The notes below the pieces were generated by a model, which was not told where the DNA came from, searched no databases, and saw only the letters and a program-made list of their open reading frames with translations. This document shows positions 47,961 through 56,366 of a stretch of 64,000 nucleotides of DNA, piece after piece. How positions within the stretch are numbered: the first letter of the stretch is position 1; the number at the start of each line of letters is the position of its first letter. Origin of the DNA: Paludibaculum fermentans (GTDB lineage: Bacteria; Acidobacteriota; Terriglobia; Bryobacterales; Bryobacteraceae). A program made the position numbers and the translations under genes. Location: contig NZ_CP063849.1 in assembly GCF_015277775.1 (NCBI RefSeq), positions 3,534,001-3,598,000 on the forward strand, in the 5' to 3' direction.

Positions 47961-49079
47961 TTAGCGCAGCGACCGCAGTTGCTGAACCACGGCATCCAGG
48001 CCCTTGCGGCGGTAGAGTTCCGCCAGGCGGCGCTCTTCTCCGGAAGCAGGCAGCGCGGCCGCCAGTCTGGGATCCTTCAGCGCGGCGTAGGAGGGCACCC
48101 ACAGGTCGCCATCCGAGAACTCCACCGCGGTTGGGAAGGCCGTCAGGCTGTTCACCGGTTTCGCGAAGCGGAGCGTATTCTCTTTGCGGATGGTCGAGTG
48201 CTGCCCAGGCGGCAGGTTCAGGTCGGCCGGCAGCGTCCCGGCCATGAATTCCCTGCCCTGTTCGTCCTTGGCCAGCCAGCCGAGCTCGACGAAGCGGATG
48301 GCCCGCTTGGCCTTGCTTTGCAGTTCGATGCGCGGAGCGCGCGCCTCGGTCCCGGTCATGCGGACGTCTCCCGACAGCAGTTCCACCGGCGAGTCAGGGA
48401 ATTGCAGGAACGCGAACTCGACACTGCGGCCCGCTTCCACATTGGTGGAGGGCATGGCGCGGGCCACCTGCATCCCCATGACGAGGTTGTCGGAGGGCCG
48501 GGCCAGCACGGACAGCAGTTGCTTGCGCAGATTCTCGGGACCGCCCTGGTTCAGGGCCGCCAGCATCGCCTTGCGGTCGCGCCGGGCGCTGAGTTCCCAC
48601 GAGAGCATGTCGCGCCGCGCGTTCAGCCGGTTGGGTCCATAGAACGTCAGGTCTTCGAACAGAACTCCGTCCAGGCCCACCTGGACCAGGACGCCCGTGC
48701 CTGTGTTGAGAGGCCGCATTAGGCGCAAATCCACACGGATCGGGAAACTTTCGCCGGGCTGGACATCCAGGCTCGGCACCGTCACGGACGCCTTGCCGCC
48801 CGGAGTGACCTCCTGGGCCAGCACCAGCAGCGAGACGCCGCGGATGGCGCGGGACGAGGAGTTCTTGAACACCAGCGTCGAATGGAGATCCACCAGCATG
48901 GCGCCGCCGCGGGCCGTCGCTCTTGTCCGGCCCCAATCGGCCGAAACCCACGACAGCGGTCCGTCGCCCGGCAGGTTCACCTGGAACGAGTTGCTGGGGT
49001 CAACGGGCACCTCCGGCCCCTGCGCGTAAAGCGCGGCCGCCATGCCCAGAACGAGCAGGATACTATTGCGCGGAGACAT
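47961..49079 (-). CDS. Secreted hypothetical, last gene of ECF operon
   Basis: 372 residues with a signal peptide (MSPRNSILLVLGMAAALYAQG). A beta-rich middle and long helices follow, without known motifs. It overlaps the anti-sigma gene by 17 bases and is therefore co-transcribed with sigma and anti-sigma. I infer a secreted effector or sensor tied to that signalling unit. Family unknown. Confidence 0.65.
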   Translation of the reverse strand: MSPRNSILLVLGMAAALYAQGPEVPVDPSNSFQVNLPGDGPLSWVSADWGRTRATARGGAMLVDLHSTLVFKNSSSRAIRGVSLLVLAQEVTPGGKASVTVPSLDVQPGESFPIRVDLRLMRPLNTGTGVLVQVGLDGVLFEDLTFYGPNRLNARRDMLSWELSARRDRKAMLAALNQGGPENLRKQLLSVLARPSDNLVMGMQVARAMPSTNVEAGRSVEFAFLQFPDSPVELLSGDVRMTGTEARAPRIELQSKAKRAIRFVELGWLAKDEQGREFMAGTLPADLNLPPGQHSTIRKENTLRFAKPVNSLTAFPTAVEFSDGDLWVPSYAALKDPRLAAALPASGEERRLAELYRRKGLDAVVQQLRSLR

Positions 49080-49647
49080 GGTGGATGGTCACCTGACCGG
49101 TTTCAGAGTCGACAAAGCTGGCCCGCGCGCCGCCGTCCCAACTGACGGTGGTCACGGCAGGCTGTTTCGAATGATTCAGTAAAGTCAGCGCGGCGCCATG
49201 GTTCTGCAGCGCCAGCCCGTCCGGGCGGGCTTCGGAGAGCACGGCGGCAGCGGGATCCGCGATGGGCCGCAGATTGGCGGGATTCCTCAGCCACCAGCCG
49301 GCTGCCGCCACAAACGAGAGGGAGGCAAGAACAACCGCCAGGCGCCAACCGGCCGCTTCGGGCACCGGCGCGGGTTCCAGCACAACGGGACGGCCGACAA
49401 TCGCGCCGGCCGAGAGGCCCAGGCGGATATTCGCGCTCATCTCCGCTTCCAGGAGGCTCCAATCGAGGTCTTCCGGCAGCTCATCGGCCCGGTCATGCAA
49501 TTCCTGTCGCGCCGACCGCAGGACGGCTACCTCGGAGGCACACTGCGCACATCCATATAGATGGATACGCACTTGCAGCGCCGGCCAGAAGTTCAGATCG
49601 TTTCCGGCGAAAAGCGCGAGTTGTTCCGGCCCAGGATGGCTCTTCAT
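49063..49647 (-). CDS. Anti-sigma factor, zinc-finger type
   Basis: 194 residues. The N-terminal ZAS-like motif H29-x-x-x-Cys33-x-x-Cys36 binds zinc and the sigma factor. One membrane helix lies at about 103-121 (WRLAVVLASLSFVAAAGWWL). A periplasmic C-terminal part with beta strands (V-T-T-V-S-W-D-G-G-A-R-A-S) follows, probably the sensor. Overlaps the sigma gene by four bases (ATGA). It holds the ECF sigma inactive until a membrane signal releases it. Confidence 0.85.
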   Translation of the reverse strand: MKSHPGPEQLALFAGNDLNFWPALQVRIHLYGCAQCASEVAVLRSARQELHDRADELPEDLDWSLLEAEMSANIRLGLSAGAIVGRPVVLEPAPVPEAAGWRLAVVLASLSFVAAAGWWLRNPANLRPIADPAAAVLSEARPDGLALQNHGAALTLLNHSKQPAVTTVSWDGGARASFVDSETGQVTIHHVSAQ

Positions 49648-50246
49648 GGGCGTTTCAACTCCTGTCGATTCCGCTCCAGATACTTCCGGAGCTTGGTTCG
49701 GGCATTGGCAATGTGGGACCGCACGGTCGCCTTGCCGCAGTTCAACCGCCGGGCCACTTCCTCGGCCGGCAAGTCCTCGACGTCGCGCAGGATAATGGCG
49801 GCCCGCTCCCGCGCCGTGAGGCGGCTCAGGCCCTCTGCCAGGTAGTCCTGATGCTCCGTGCGCAGGACCAGCGATTCCGGGCTGCGTTCCGGAGCCGTCG
49901 TGATCGGATCGGCGATTTCATCGATCTCGGTGAAGCTCGCCCGCCCCTGGCGGCGCAGGAAGTCGATGGCCGTGTTCGAGGCGATGCGCGACAGCCAGTG
50001 GGCCGCTTTCTCCAGGTCCTTCAACTGGTCCTGGCGCTGCAGAGCCTTGATAAACGCTTCCTGTGTAAGGTCTTGCGCGTCGGCCACGTTGCCGACGATG
50101 CGGTAGATGATCAGGAAAACGCGGCGCATGTTGGCCTGAACGAACTGGTCCTGCTTTTCCCGCCATTCCGGGGAAACCGCCGGACACAAAGGCAGTTCTC
50201 GTGGCTCGTTCATTGCCAGACCAAGACTGAGGGCCGGTATCTGCAT
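49644..50246 (-). CDS. ECF sigma factor (sigma-70 family)
   Basis: 200 residues from an ATG at 50246; starts at 50336 or 50213 are also possible. Sigma2 has D-L-T-Q-E-A-F-I-K-A-L and W-L-S-R-I-A-S-N-T-A-I-D-F-L-R-R; sigma4 has L-P-A-E-E-V-A-R-R-L-N-C-G-K-A-T-V-R-S-H-I-A-N-A-R-T-K-L-R. The linker is rich in charged residues. First gene of the operon with its anti-sigma and a secreted protein. Probably positively autoregulated, though no promoter was identified. Confidence 0.9.
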   Translation of the reverse strand: MQIPALSLGLAMNEPRELPLCPAVSPEWREKQDQFVQANMRRVFLIIYRIVGNVADAQDLTQEAFIKALQRQDQLKDLEKAAHWLSRIASNTAIDFLRRQGRASFTEIDEIADPITTAPERSPESLVLRTEHQDYLAEGLSRLTARERAAIILRDVEDLPAEEVARRLNCGKATVRSHIANARTKLRKYLERNRQELKRP

Positions 50247-50444
50247 GGGCTCCGCTGAAATGTCTGACGCTGGGAGCCCGCCGGCCGTGCAAGTCTTTCT
50301 ATCGGCGCTATTCTGTGATTGTATGAGACCGGCCACGCCGAGGGAAGCGCCCAGTTTGACGCGCCTCGATCCGCCGGGTCCGGATTCTATCTATACTTTT
50401 TCGCTTCTCCGGCCCCCGTCCGGCCGGACAAGAAAGGCGCCTTC

Positions 50445-51608
50445 ATGAAGTTAGCAGCAAGCATGACGCGGATCGGCATCGAAACCGCGTTCGAAGTACT
50501 TGTGCGCGCCCGGGGCCTCGAAGCCCAGGGCAAACACATCATCCATCTGGAAATAGGGGAGCCTGATTTCGCCACCCCCAGCCACATCGTCGAAGCGGCC
50601 AAACAGGCGCTGGACGAGGGGTGGACCCACTACGGCCCCACGCAGGGCCAGCCCGAATTGCGCACCGCCATCGCCAGCTATGTTTCCCGTACCCGCGGGA
50701 TCGAGGTCGGCCCCGAACGCGTCTGCGTCGTGCCCGGCGGAAAGCCGATTATCTTCTTTCCAATGATGGCTTTAATCGACCCGGGCGACGAGGTGATCTA
50801 CCCCAACCCCTCGTTCCCCATCTACGAGTCGATGATCAACTACCTGGGCGGCGTCGCCGTGCCGATGCCCCTCGTCGAAAGCCGCGGCTTCAGCTTCAAC
50901 CTGGACCTCTTCCGGGAGAAACTGTCCGATCGCACGAAAATGGTGATCCTGAATTCGCCCGCCAACCCGACCGGCGGTGTGATCCCCAAGGAAGACATCG
51001 CCGCCATCGCCGAAATGCTGCGCGACCGGGACGTCATCGTGCTCTCGGACGAGATCTATAGCCGCATGAGCTACGGGCGGGAAGTTGTCTCCATCTCGAC
51101 GTTCCCCGGCATGCTGGAGAAGACCATCATCCTCGACGGTTTCTCCAAGACCTACGCCATGACCGGTTGGCGCATGGGGTATGGGGTGATGCCGCCGATG
51201 CTGGTCGACGCCGTGAACAAACTCATGGTGAACTCCAATTCCTGTACCGCCAGCTTCACCCAGCGCGCCGGCATCGCCGCCTTGAACGGACCCCAGGAAC
51301 CCGCCGAGGAGATGATCGCCGAGTTCCGCCGCCGCCGCGACGTCTTCGTCCAGGAGCTGAATACGATCCCCGGTTTCCGCTGTCCGATGCCGGAAGGAGC
51401 CTTCTACGCCTTCCCCAACATCGAGGGCACCGGCTGGAAATCCAAGCCGCTGGCCGACGCCCTGCTCGAACAAGAGGGGGTCGCCTGCCTGAGCGGAACG
51501 GCCTTTGGGGCCTTCGGGGAGGGTTACATCCGGTTCAGCTACGCCAACTCAATGGATAACCTCAGAGAGGCTGCGGATAAAATTCGCCGTTTCTTTGCCT
51601 CCACTTAG
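50445..51608 (+). CDS. Class I/II aminotransferase
   Basis: 387 residues. PLP-binding Lys235 lies in G-F-S-K-T-Y-A-M-T-G-W-R-M-G. Other fold-type I elements are N-P-S-F-P-I-Y-E-S, N-P-A-N-P-T-G-G-V-I and S-D-E-I-Y-S. Closest to aspartate aminotransferase-like enzymes; amino-acid specificity unknown. The ATG at 50445 was chosen because AAGAAAGG lies just upstream and the preceding frame overlaps the divergent promoter. Divergent from the ECF sigma operon. Confidence 0.92.
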   Translation: MKLAASMTRIGIETAFEVLVRARGLEAQGKHIIHLEIGEPDFATPSHIVEAAKQALDEGWTHYGPTQGQPELRTAIASYVSRTRGIEVGPERVCVVPGGKPIIFFPMMALIDPGDEVIYPNPSFPIYESMINYLGGVAVPMPLVESRGFSFNLDLFREKLSDRTKMVILNSPANPTGGVIPKEDIAAIAEMLRDRDVIVLSDEIYSRMSYGREVVSISTFPGMLEKTIILDGFSKTYAMTGWRMGYGVMPPMLVDAVNKLMVNSNSCTASFTQRAGIAALNGPQEPAEEMIAEFRRRRDVFVQELNTIPGFRCPMPEGAFYAFPNIEGTGWKSKPLADALLEQEGVACLSGTAFGAFGEGYIRFSYANSMDNLREAADKIRRFFAST

Positions 51609-51626
51609 GCGAAGATACGCGAATTC

Positions 51627-51641
51627 ACATGTTAAACATGT
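51627..51641. promoter_or_regulatory. Palindrome upstream of LuxR-type gene
   Basis: ACATGTT-A-AACATGT, perfect 7+7 inverted repeat. Located 34 bases before the GTG of the HTH gene and 18 after the aminotransferase stop. Could be an autoregulatory site. Confidence 0.45.
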
Positions 51642-51674
51642 CCCAAACCGAGACATTTCTGCGCTAATACATGC

Positions 51675-52178
51675 GTGGAACTCCTCGGATTGGTCCTCAT
51701 CGGCCTTGACGGTCAAATTTCGGCTATGAATTCGCTGGCGCGGGACCTGCTTGCCACGCCGGACGGGATTTACATCGAAAGAAGAATTCTCAGCTTGCCT
51801 GACTCGGAAGATCGGGCGGGCGGTTTGGTGCAGATCGAACGGTCCGCCGGCCAGGCTCCGTTACTGGCGTGGGCGACACCATTGGTCAATGGTTCGCCTA
51901 CGCCTACCTATCGGGCCGTGGCCATCGTCGATCCTGCCCGGCGGCAGCTCACTGCGTCCGCCGCGCTGGAAGCCACCTTCCGCTTCACGAAAGCGGAGAT
52001 GCGGTTGGCTGAGCAGATGATGAATGGCAAGTCGCCCGCGGAAGCAGCGCAGGCGCTTGGCATCACCATTCATACTGTGCGCACTTATCTGAAGCGCCTC
52101 TATCATAAGGCGGGCGTGCGGACACAGGCGACGCTGGTGCGGAGACTCCTGCAGGCGGCTCAAGCCCTGCCCTCCTAA
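51675..52178 (+). CDS. LuxR-type helix-turn-helix regulator, short
   Basis: 167 residues starting at GTG. The C-terminal 65 residues are a LuxR-type HTH (F-T-K-A-E-M-R-L-A-E-Q-M-M-N-G-K-S-P-A-E-A-A-Q-A-L-G-I-T-I-H-T-V-R-T-Y-L-K-R-L-Y). The N-terminal part resembles only the end of a PAS-like sensor (L-V-L-I-G-L-D-G-Q-I-S-A-M-N). Related regulators are usually near 370 residues, so the N-terminal sensor half appears missing; an in-frame stop at 51633 excludes extension. Either a truncated gene or a minimal regulator. Confidence 0.7.
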   Translation: MELLGLVLIGLDGQISAMNSLARDLLATPDGIYIERRILSLPDSEDRAGGLVQIERSAGQAPLLAWATPLVNGSPTPTYRAVAIVDPARRQLTASAALEATFRFTKAEMRLAEQMMNGKSPAEAAQALGITIHTVRTYLKRLYHKAGVRTQATLVRRLLQAAQALPS

Positions 52179-52241
52179 CCGGCGCGGTCCCATATCCTTC
52201 TCCACCCGGTAAGGTATCGGCGCGCCCCCGTCAGGCCGTGC

Positions 52242-54074
52242 CTACAGGAACTCCTTGTGCAGCGTCTTGAGCGCCGTCGGGGTGACCAGGTGAAACCGGA
52301 TCTGCAGACGCGTAAAGCGCTGTAGCGACACATGCATTTCGTCATTCGGAATGCGCGGGGAAGCGACGTCCAGGGCACCGTCCTGAATCCGGAAAGGCAG
52401 TACGCCCCAGTCCCGCATCACCTTCTGCGGCAGCGACCGGGCGACCCGGGGTGTGAGCGTGGGGGCGTGGATCTCCGCCAGCGGCAGGCATTGTTGAATG
52501 CCCAGCACCTGGTACAGCCGGGCCTCCGTCAGTAACCCGAGTTCCACCAGGTAGTTACCCAGCAGCGTGCCAGACGGGCGCGTGGTCAGGGCCATGTTGA
52601 TATCCGCCTGCGAACAATCGCCCATGCTCACCAGCAGCTCCCCCAGCCGCCGCTTGTGCGGCATCAGCGCCTCCCTGCTGGGGTAGAAGTGCTCCGTCTT
52701 CAGCCAGCGCAGCGGCTCGCTCGTCCAGTAGTGCCGCACCCACAACCTCAGCGCCGACACCGTCGCGCCCGTATTAATCCAGTTGCCCCACAGCATCCTG
52801 GCCGGCACGCCCAGCGCGAATCCGAAGCCATAAATGCGCGCGACGGCCGCCATGCGGACCGTCAACCGGGCCACCAGCAGCGACGCGTTCACCATCAACA
52901 GGCCCAGCATGCCCGGCGTGGAATGCACCAGCAGCCGCAAGGGCCACGCCCGATGGGCCAGCGTGTTGCCGCACCACGAGGCGACACCGTAGGCCAGCAG
53001 CAGATTGCACAGCAGGCTCAACGGGTTACCCCAGATTCCCTTGCGATCGCGCCACAGAAACCAGCGTTGCGTCCACTTGCCGGGCAGGTCCCTTCCCCAC
53101 CCGAAGCGCTCCCACGATTGCAGCGCGTTGCCGGTCACCCAGCGGCAGCGCTGGCGCATCGCCTGGGCCGAGCTGCGGGGGAAGTACTCCCTGGTGGCTA
53201 GGAGAGTACCACTGGCCTGCTCCAGGGGCAGCATGACCTGCCTGCAACCCAACCGGAACATGCGTAGCCCGTTGTCGTAATCCTCCGTCAGGGAAGTGGG
53301 GTTGAAGATGCAGTTCTGGCTCGCCTCCGCCAGTTTGTCCAGCGCCTCCCGCCGGAAAGCGGTTCCCACGCCACATCCGGGCAGGAATCCGCCCAACATG
53401 ACGCGCGTCTCCAGATCTTTCCCCTGGCTTTCAGCGAAATCGTCGCAGTAGACGCCGTGCGTCCACTCAAGCACTCCGGTGGGCAGCGCCAGCACCGGCA
53501 CCTGGATCATGTCGTATGTGGCGGAGTACTGGCCGATGCGGCGGAACGACTGGGGATGAATGAGATCCTCGGCGTCGTGCATCACCACCAGGTCGAACCG
53601 GCAGTCCTGCTGATCCTCGTGCAGCAGCATTCGCTGCCGGATCCAGTTGAGGCAATCCGCCTTGGAAGTCGGACCGTCGTGCGGGACCTCGGCCAGGTGA
53701 ACCCGATGGTGCCGCGCGGCGAGGGCCAGGACGGCCGCGCGTGTGGCGGCGTCGTTCCTGTACACCCCGACAAACACCTCGTAGTTCCGGTAGTCGATCG
53801 CCGACAGGTTGTGGTCCAGCATCGGACCAATCACTTCGGCTTCCTGCCACAGGGGAATGTAAACGGCGATGGACGGATCAGCGGGAACAGGGGGGACCAG
53901 CGGGGCGGAGCGCAGCAACTTGCGCCACAGCCAGCAGGCATCCAGGACGAGATCGTCCAGCCCACTGGCGAGCAGATACAGGCCAAGCGGAAGCAGAGTG
54001 GCGGCGGCGAGACGGGCCAGACCCTGGTCTACAGAGCTAAGCCACACGTTCAGAATCTCAGGCACTTCTCCCAA
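52242..54074 (-). CDS. NfrB-like glycosyltransferase with C-terminal MshEN-type domain
   Basis: 610 residues. Membrane helices surround a family-2 glycosyltransferase: V-M-H-D167-A-E-D170, T-E-D-Y-D near 264-267 and the processive motif Q308-R-C-R-W312 are all present. From about 473 the C-terminus has two R-L-G-x-x-L-V-x-x-G / L-G-N-Y-L-V-E-L-G repeats, the MshEN (GspE N-terminal) fold. E. coli NfrB has the same layout, and its MshEN domain binds c-di-GMP to control an exopolysaccharide. I infer a c-di-GMP-regulated polysaccharide synthase. No nfrA-like exporter is in view. Confidence 0.85.
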   Translation of the reverse strand: MGEVPEILNVWLSSVDQGLARLAAATLLPLGLYLLASGLDDLVLDACWLWRKLLRSAPLVPPVPADPSIAVYIPLWQEAEVIGPMLDHNLSAIDYRNYEVFVGVYRNDAATRAAVLALAARHHRVHLAEVPHDGPTSKADCLNWIRQRMLLHEDQQDCRFDLVVMHDAEDLIHPQSFRRIGQYSATYDMIQVPVLALPTGVLEWTHGVYCDDFAESQGKDLETRVMLGGFLPGCGVGTAFRREALDKLAEASQNCIFNPTSLTEDYDNGLRMFRLGCRQVMLPLEQASGTLLATREYFPRSSAQAMRQRCRWVTGNALQSWERFGWGRDLPGKWTQRWFLWRDRKGIWGNPLSLLCNLLLAYGVASWCGNTLAHRAWPLRLLVHSTPGMLGLLMVNASLLVARLTVRMAAVARIYGFGFALGVPARMLWGNWINTGATVSALRLWVRHYWTSEPLRWLKTEHFYPSREALMPHKRRLGELLVSMGDCSQADINMALTTRPSGTLLGNYLVELGLLTEARLYQVLGIQQCLPLAEIHAPTLTPRVARSLPQKVMRDWGVLPFRIQDGALDVASPRIPNDEMHVSLQRFTRLQIRFHLVTPTALKTLHKEFL

Positions 54075-54134
54075 CTAGTGCCGGAAGGGCCCGAAATCTC
54101 TTACCTATTTCGCAACCGCCACTTCGAAAAAGAG

Positions 54135-54362
54135 CTACTTGGCGGCCGGGGCGCCTTCCAAGGTCTTCTTCTCGTGATAGTACTTGCCTACTTCTGTCAG
54201 GGCGGGAGCGTCCTTGGTGGGCTTCGCACCCTTCTCATGACAGGTTGCGCAGGGCTTCTTTTCCTTCTTTTGGTAAACCGGAGTAGCGGAAGAGACGCCC
54301 ATGGTGGCAAAGATGGCGGCCACAAGCGTGGCAGCCGGCAGAATCAGACGGAGTGCTTTCAT
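54135..54362 (-). CDS. Mini c-type cytochrome (copy 1)
   Basis: 75 residues with a signal peptide (A-T-L-V-A-A-I-F-A-T, cleavage near Ser-Ala-Thr). The haem-binding C38-A-T-C41-H42 is in a K-K-E-K-K-P-C context. No second haem and no Met ligand close by, so the sixth ligand is unknown. About 98 bases from a near-duplicate gene. Probably a periplasmic single-haem electron carrier or a protein fragment-like haem binder. Confidence 0.8.
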   Translation of the reverse strand: MKALRLILPAATLVAAIFATMGVSSATPVYQKKEKKPCATCHEKGAKPTKDAPALTEVGKYYHEKKTLEGAPAAK

Positions 54363-54460
54363 TTCAATCTCCTAAGTATGGCCGCGGCAAGCGGTCCACG
54401 CGGATTTTAACATTTCGCCCAAGGCCGATCCAGCCGGCCTCACACACCAGACCAGGCCCG

Positions 54461-54685
54461 TTACTTCTTCGGTGCACCCTCGAGGGTCTTCTTTTCCTTG
54501 TAGAATTTTCCAACTTCGTTCAGAAGCGGCGCTTCCTTCGTCGGAGCCTTGCCCTTCTCGTGGCACGTAACGCAGGGCTTCTTTTCCTTGCCGGCCATCT
54601 CCTTCGTCGCGAAAGAAATGCCACTGGTGGCGAGGAACGCGGCCACAAGCGTGGCGGCGGGTAGAATCAACCGAATAGCCTTCAT
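54461..54685 (-). CDS. Mini c-type cytochrome (copy 2)
   Basis: 74 residues, very similar to the adjacent copy: same signal peptide start (MKA-I/L-RLILPAATLVAA), C38-V-T-C41-H42, same ending K-K-T-L-E-G-A-P. A clear tandem duplication that has diverged. The start at 54685 was chosen over an upstream ATG because both copies share the M-K-A-x-R-L-I-L-P opening. Confidence 0.82.
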   Translation of the reverse strand: MKAIRLILPAATLVAAFLATSGISFATKEMAGKEKKPCVTCHEKGKAPTKEAPLLNEVGKFYKEKKTLEGAPKK

Positions 54686-54841
54686 AGACCTGAATCTCCT
54701 TAATAGTGCCGCTGGTCGCAGCACCCCCAATATATCACCGCTTTACAAGACGCGAACCGGGGTCAACCGGTTCCTAATGTGGATTGGGGGCGCTGGGCAT
54801 CCCTTGAATTCGGTATGAATGATTTCTCTACAGTTGGCCAC

Positions 54842-55501
54842 CTACAGCCGCGGCGGGGTCGTCACCACGATCGCCGTAGCCGGCGCCGTGCCCAGCGCCC
54901 GGTATCCATGCGGCTGCGACCCGTCGAAGTAGGCACTGTCGCCCTGCTTCATCTGGATCTCTTCCTCCGCATACGTGATCGCCAAGGAGCCATTCAGCAC
55001 GTACAGGAACTCCGCCCCGTCGTGCACATGGTCGATGACATGCTCCCGCTCGCGCGGTTCAATCGTCGCCAGATAGGCCTGCAGGCTCTTCTCCTGCGTT
55101 GAGAAGGCAAGGCACTCGAAGAACCACGCCGGCGAGGGAGCATCCGCCCGGTCAGGGAACCGCATCCGCTCACCAGCCCGGATCACCGAGCACAGCGACC
55201 GCTTCGTCCGATTCGTAAAAAAATGGTCCAGCCCCACATCGAAGACCATGGCAATGCGCGCCAGGGTCGGCAGCGTCGGCACCAGCTTGCCGTTCTCCAA
55301 CTGCGAAAGCATGGAGGCCGACAAGCCCGTATGCTTGCCCAGATCCACGAGACCGATCTTCTTCCTCAGGCGCAGGTGCCGCAGCTTGCGGCCCAGATCG
55401 TAAGAGGAGAGCACCCGTTGAACCGTTTCGGGCCCCGTCTCAGTGGATGCTGAATCTTGTTTTATCGGAACTGAATCCTCGACCACTCTGTTTATTTCCA
55501 C
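54842..55501 (-). CDS. XRE-family regulator with cupin sensor
   Basis: 219 residues. HTH_3 domain at about 36-90 (L-G-R-K-L-R-H-L-R-L-R-K-K-I-G-L-V-D-L-G-K-H-T-G-L-S-A-S-M-L-S-Q-L-E-N). C-terminal cupin at about 150-215 (H-D-G-A-E-F-L-Y-V-L-N-G-S-L-A-I...G-D-S-A-Y-F-D-G-S-Q-P-H-G-Y). Such regulators sense small metabolites. Divergent from the ECF sigma factor. Between them lies CAACTCC-TGTTAGCTT-GGAGTTG (55537-55559), a possible shared operator. Confidence 0.9.
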   Translation of the reverse strand: MEINRVVEDSVPIKQDSASTETGPETVQRVLSSYDLGRKLRHLRLRKKIGLVDLGKHTGLSASMLSQLENGKLVPTLPTLARIAMVFDVGLDHFFTNRTKRSLCSVIRAGERMRFPDRADAPSPAWFFECLAFSTQEKSLQAYLATIEPREREHVIDHVHDGAEFLYVLNGSLAITYAEEEIQMKQGDSAYFDGSQPHGYRALGTAPATAIVVTTPPRL

Positions 55502-55607
55502 TGAAGTTCATTTTAGCGATACACACAATCACACCGCAACTCCTGTTAGCTTGGAGTTGGTGGCCGGGCCGCAGTCCAGCTCGAACCCACCAGATTGAGG
55601 GCCCAGC

Positions 55608-56231
55608 TTGGATCGAATCTACAATCCCGTCTTTGCCGGCGTTCCTGACAGCACACTGGTCGCTCTCGCCCAGCGCGGCGACAACCAGGCCTTCACCGAA
55701 CTAATTGAGAGGCACACCCCCCTTGCCAAGCGCATGGCGTTCTCGGTCCTGCGCGACGAAACGAATGCCGAGGACGAGGTCCAGAACGCGTTCTGGAAGG
55801 CCTACGAACATATCGGGCAGTTTCAGCAGGATGCGAAGTTTTCCACGTGGCTTTCGCGCATCGTGGTGAACGAATGCCTGATGCGCCTGCGCAAGGAACG
55901 CCGCATGCGGGTAATGTACCTGGACGACGGGCTCGACGGCGAGGAGACGGTGACCCTCGATTTGCCCGACCAAGCCCTGACGCCGGAGTCGGCGCTGGCC
56001 AAAACCGAGATCGGCGCGGTCCTGCGCGAGGAAATCCGCAAAATCCCCACGCTCCTGCGGGATGTCTTTATCCTGCGGGAAGTGCAGGAGTTATCCATGG
56101 ATGAAGTAGCCGGGAAACTGGGCATCACGGTCGCCGCGGCCAAGAGCCGGCTGCTGCGCGCCCGGCAGGAACTGCGCGTCCGCCTCCACCGCCACTGCGG
56201 CCGCCAGGGCGCCGCCACTCTGACGGCTTAG
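55608..56231 (+). CDS. ECF sigma factor
   Basis: 207 residues, starting at TTG with GAGG nine bases upstream; no ATG fits. Sigma2 has D-E-V-Q-N-A-F-W-K-A-Y and F-S-T-W-L-S-R-I-V-V-N-E-C-L-M-R-L-R; sigma4 has R-D-V-F-I-L-R-E-V-Q-E-L-S-M-D-E-V-A-G-K-L-G-I-T-V-A-A-A-K-S-R-L. No anti-sigma gene follows. The cytoplasmic linker is acidic. Target genes unknown. Confidence 0.9.
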   Translation: MDRIYNPVFAGVPDSTLVALAQRGDNQAFTELIERHTPLAKRMAFSVLRDETNAEDEVQNAFWKAYEHIGQFQQDAKFSTWLSRIVVNECLMRLRKERRMRVMYLDDGLDGEETVTLDLPDQALTPESALAKTEIGAVLREEIRKIPTLLRDVFILREVQELSMDEVAGKLGITVAAAKSRLLRARQELRVRLHRHCGRQGAATLTA

Positions 56232-56366
56232 CCGCCTGGAAGTAACTGATAATTCACCATCCGGCGGAGTTTCCTGCCCGCACAGTCATTCCTTGAATTA
56301 CTGGATAGTGCTATATTGGGGCAGAATGCCAGTCCGGGCCTTGCGCGGAAGCTTCCGCATCCTTCG

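Noticed and set aside
55467-55490. ECF-type promoter GGAACT...TCTG before the second sigma gene
   Set aside because: Spacing of 14 is short, it lies within the divergent XRE coding region, and there is no second supporting example.
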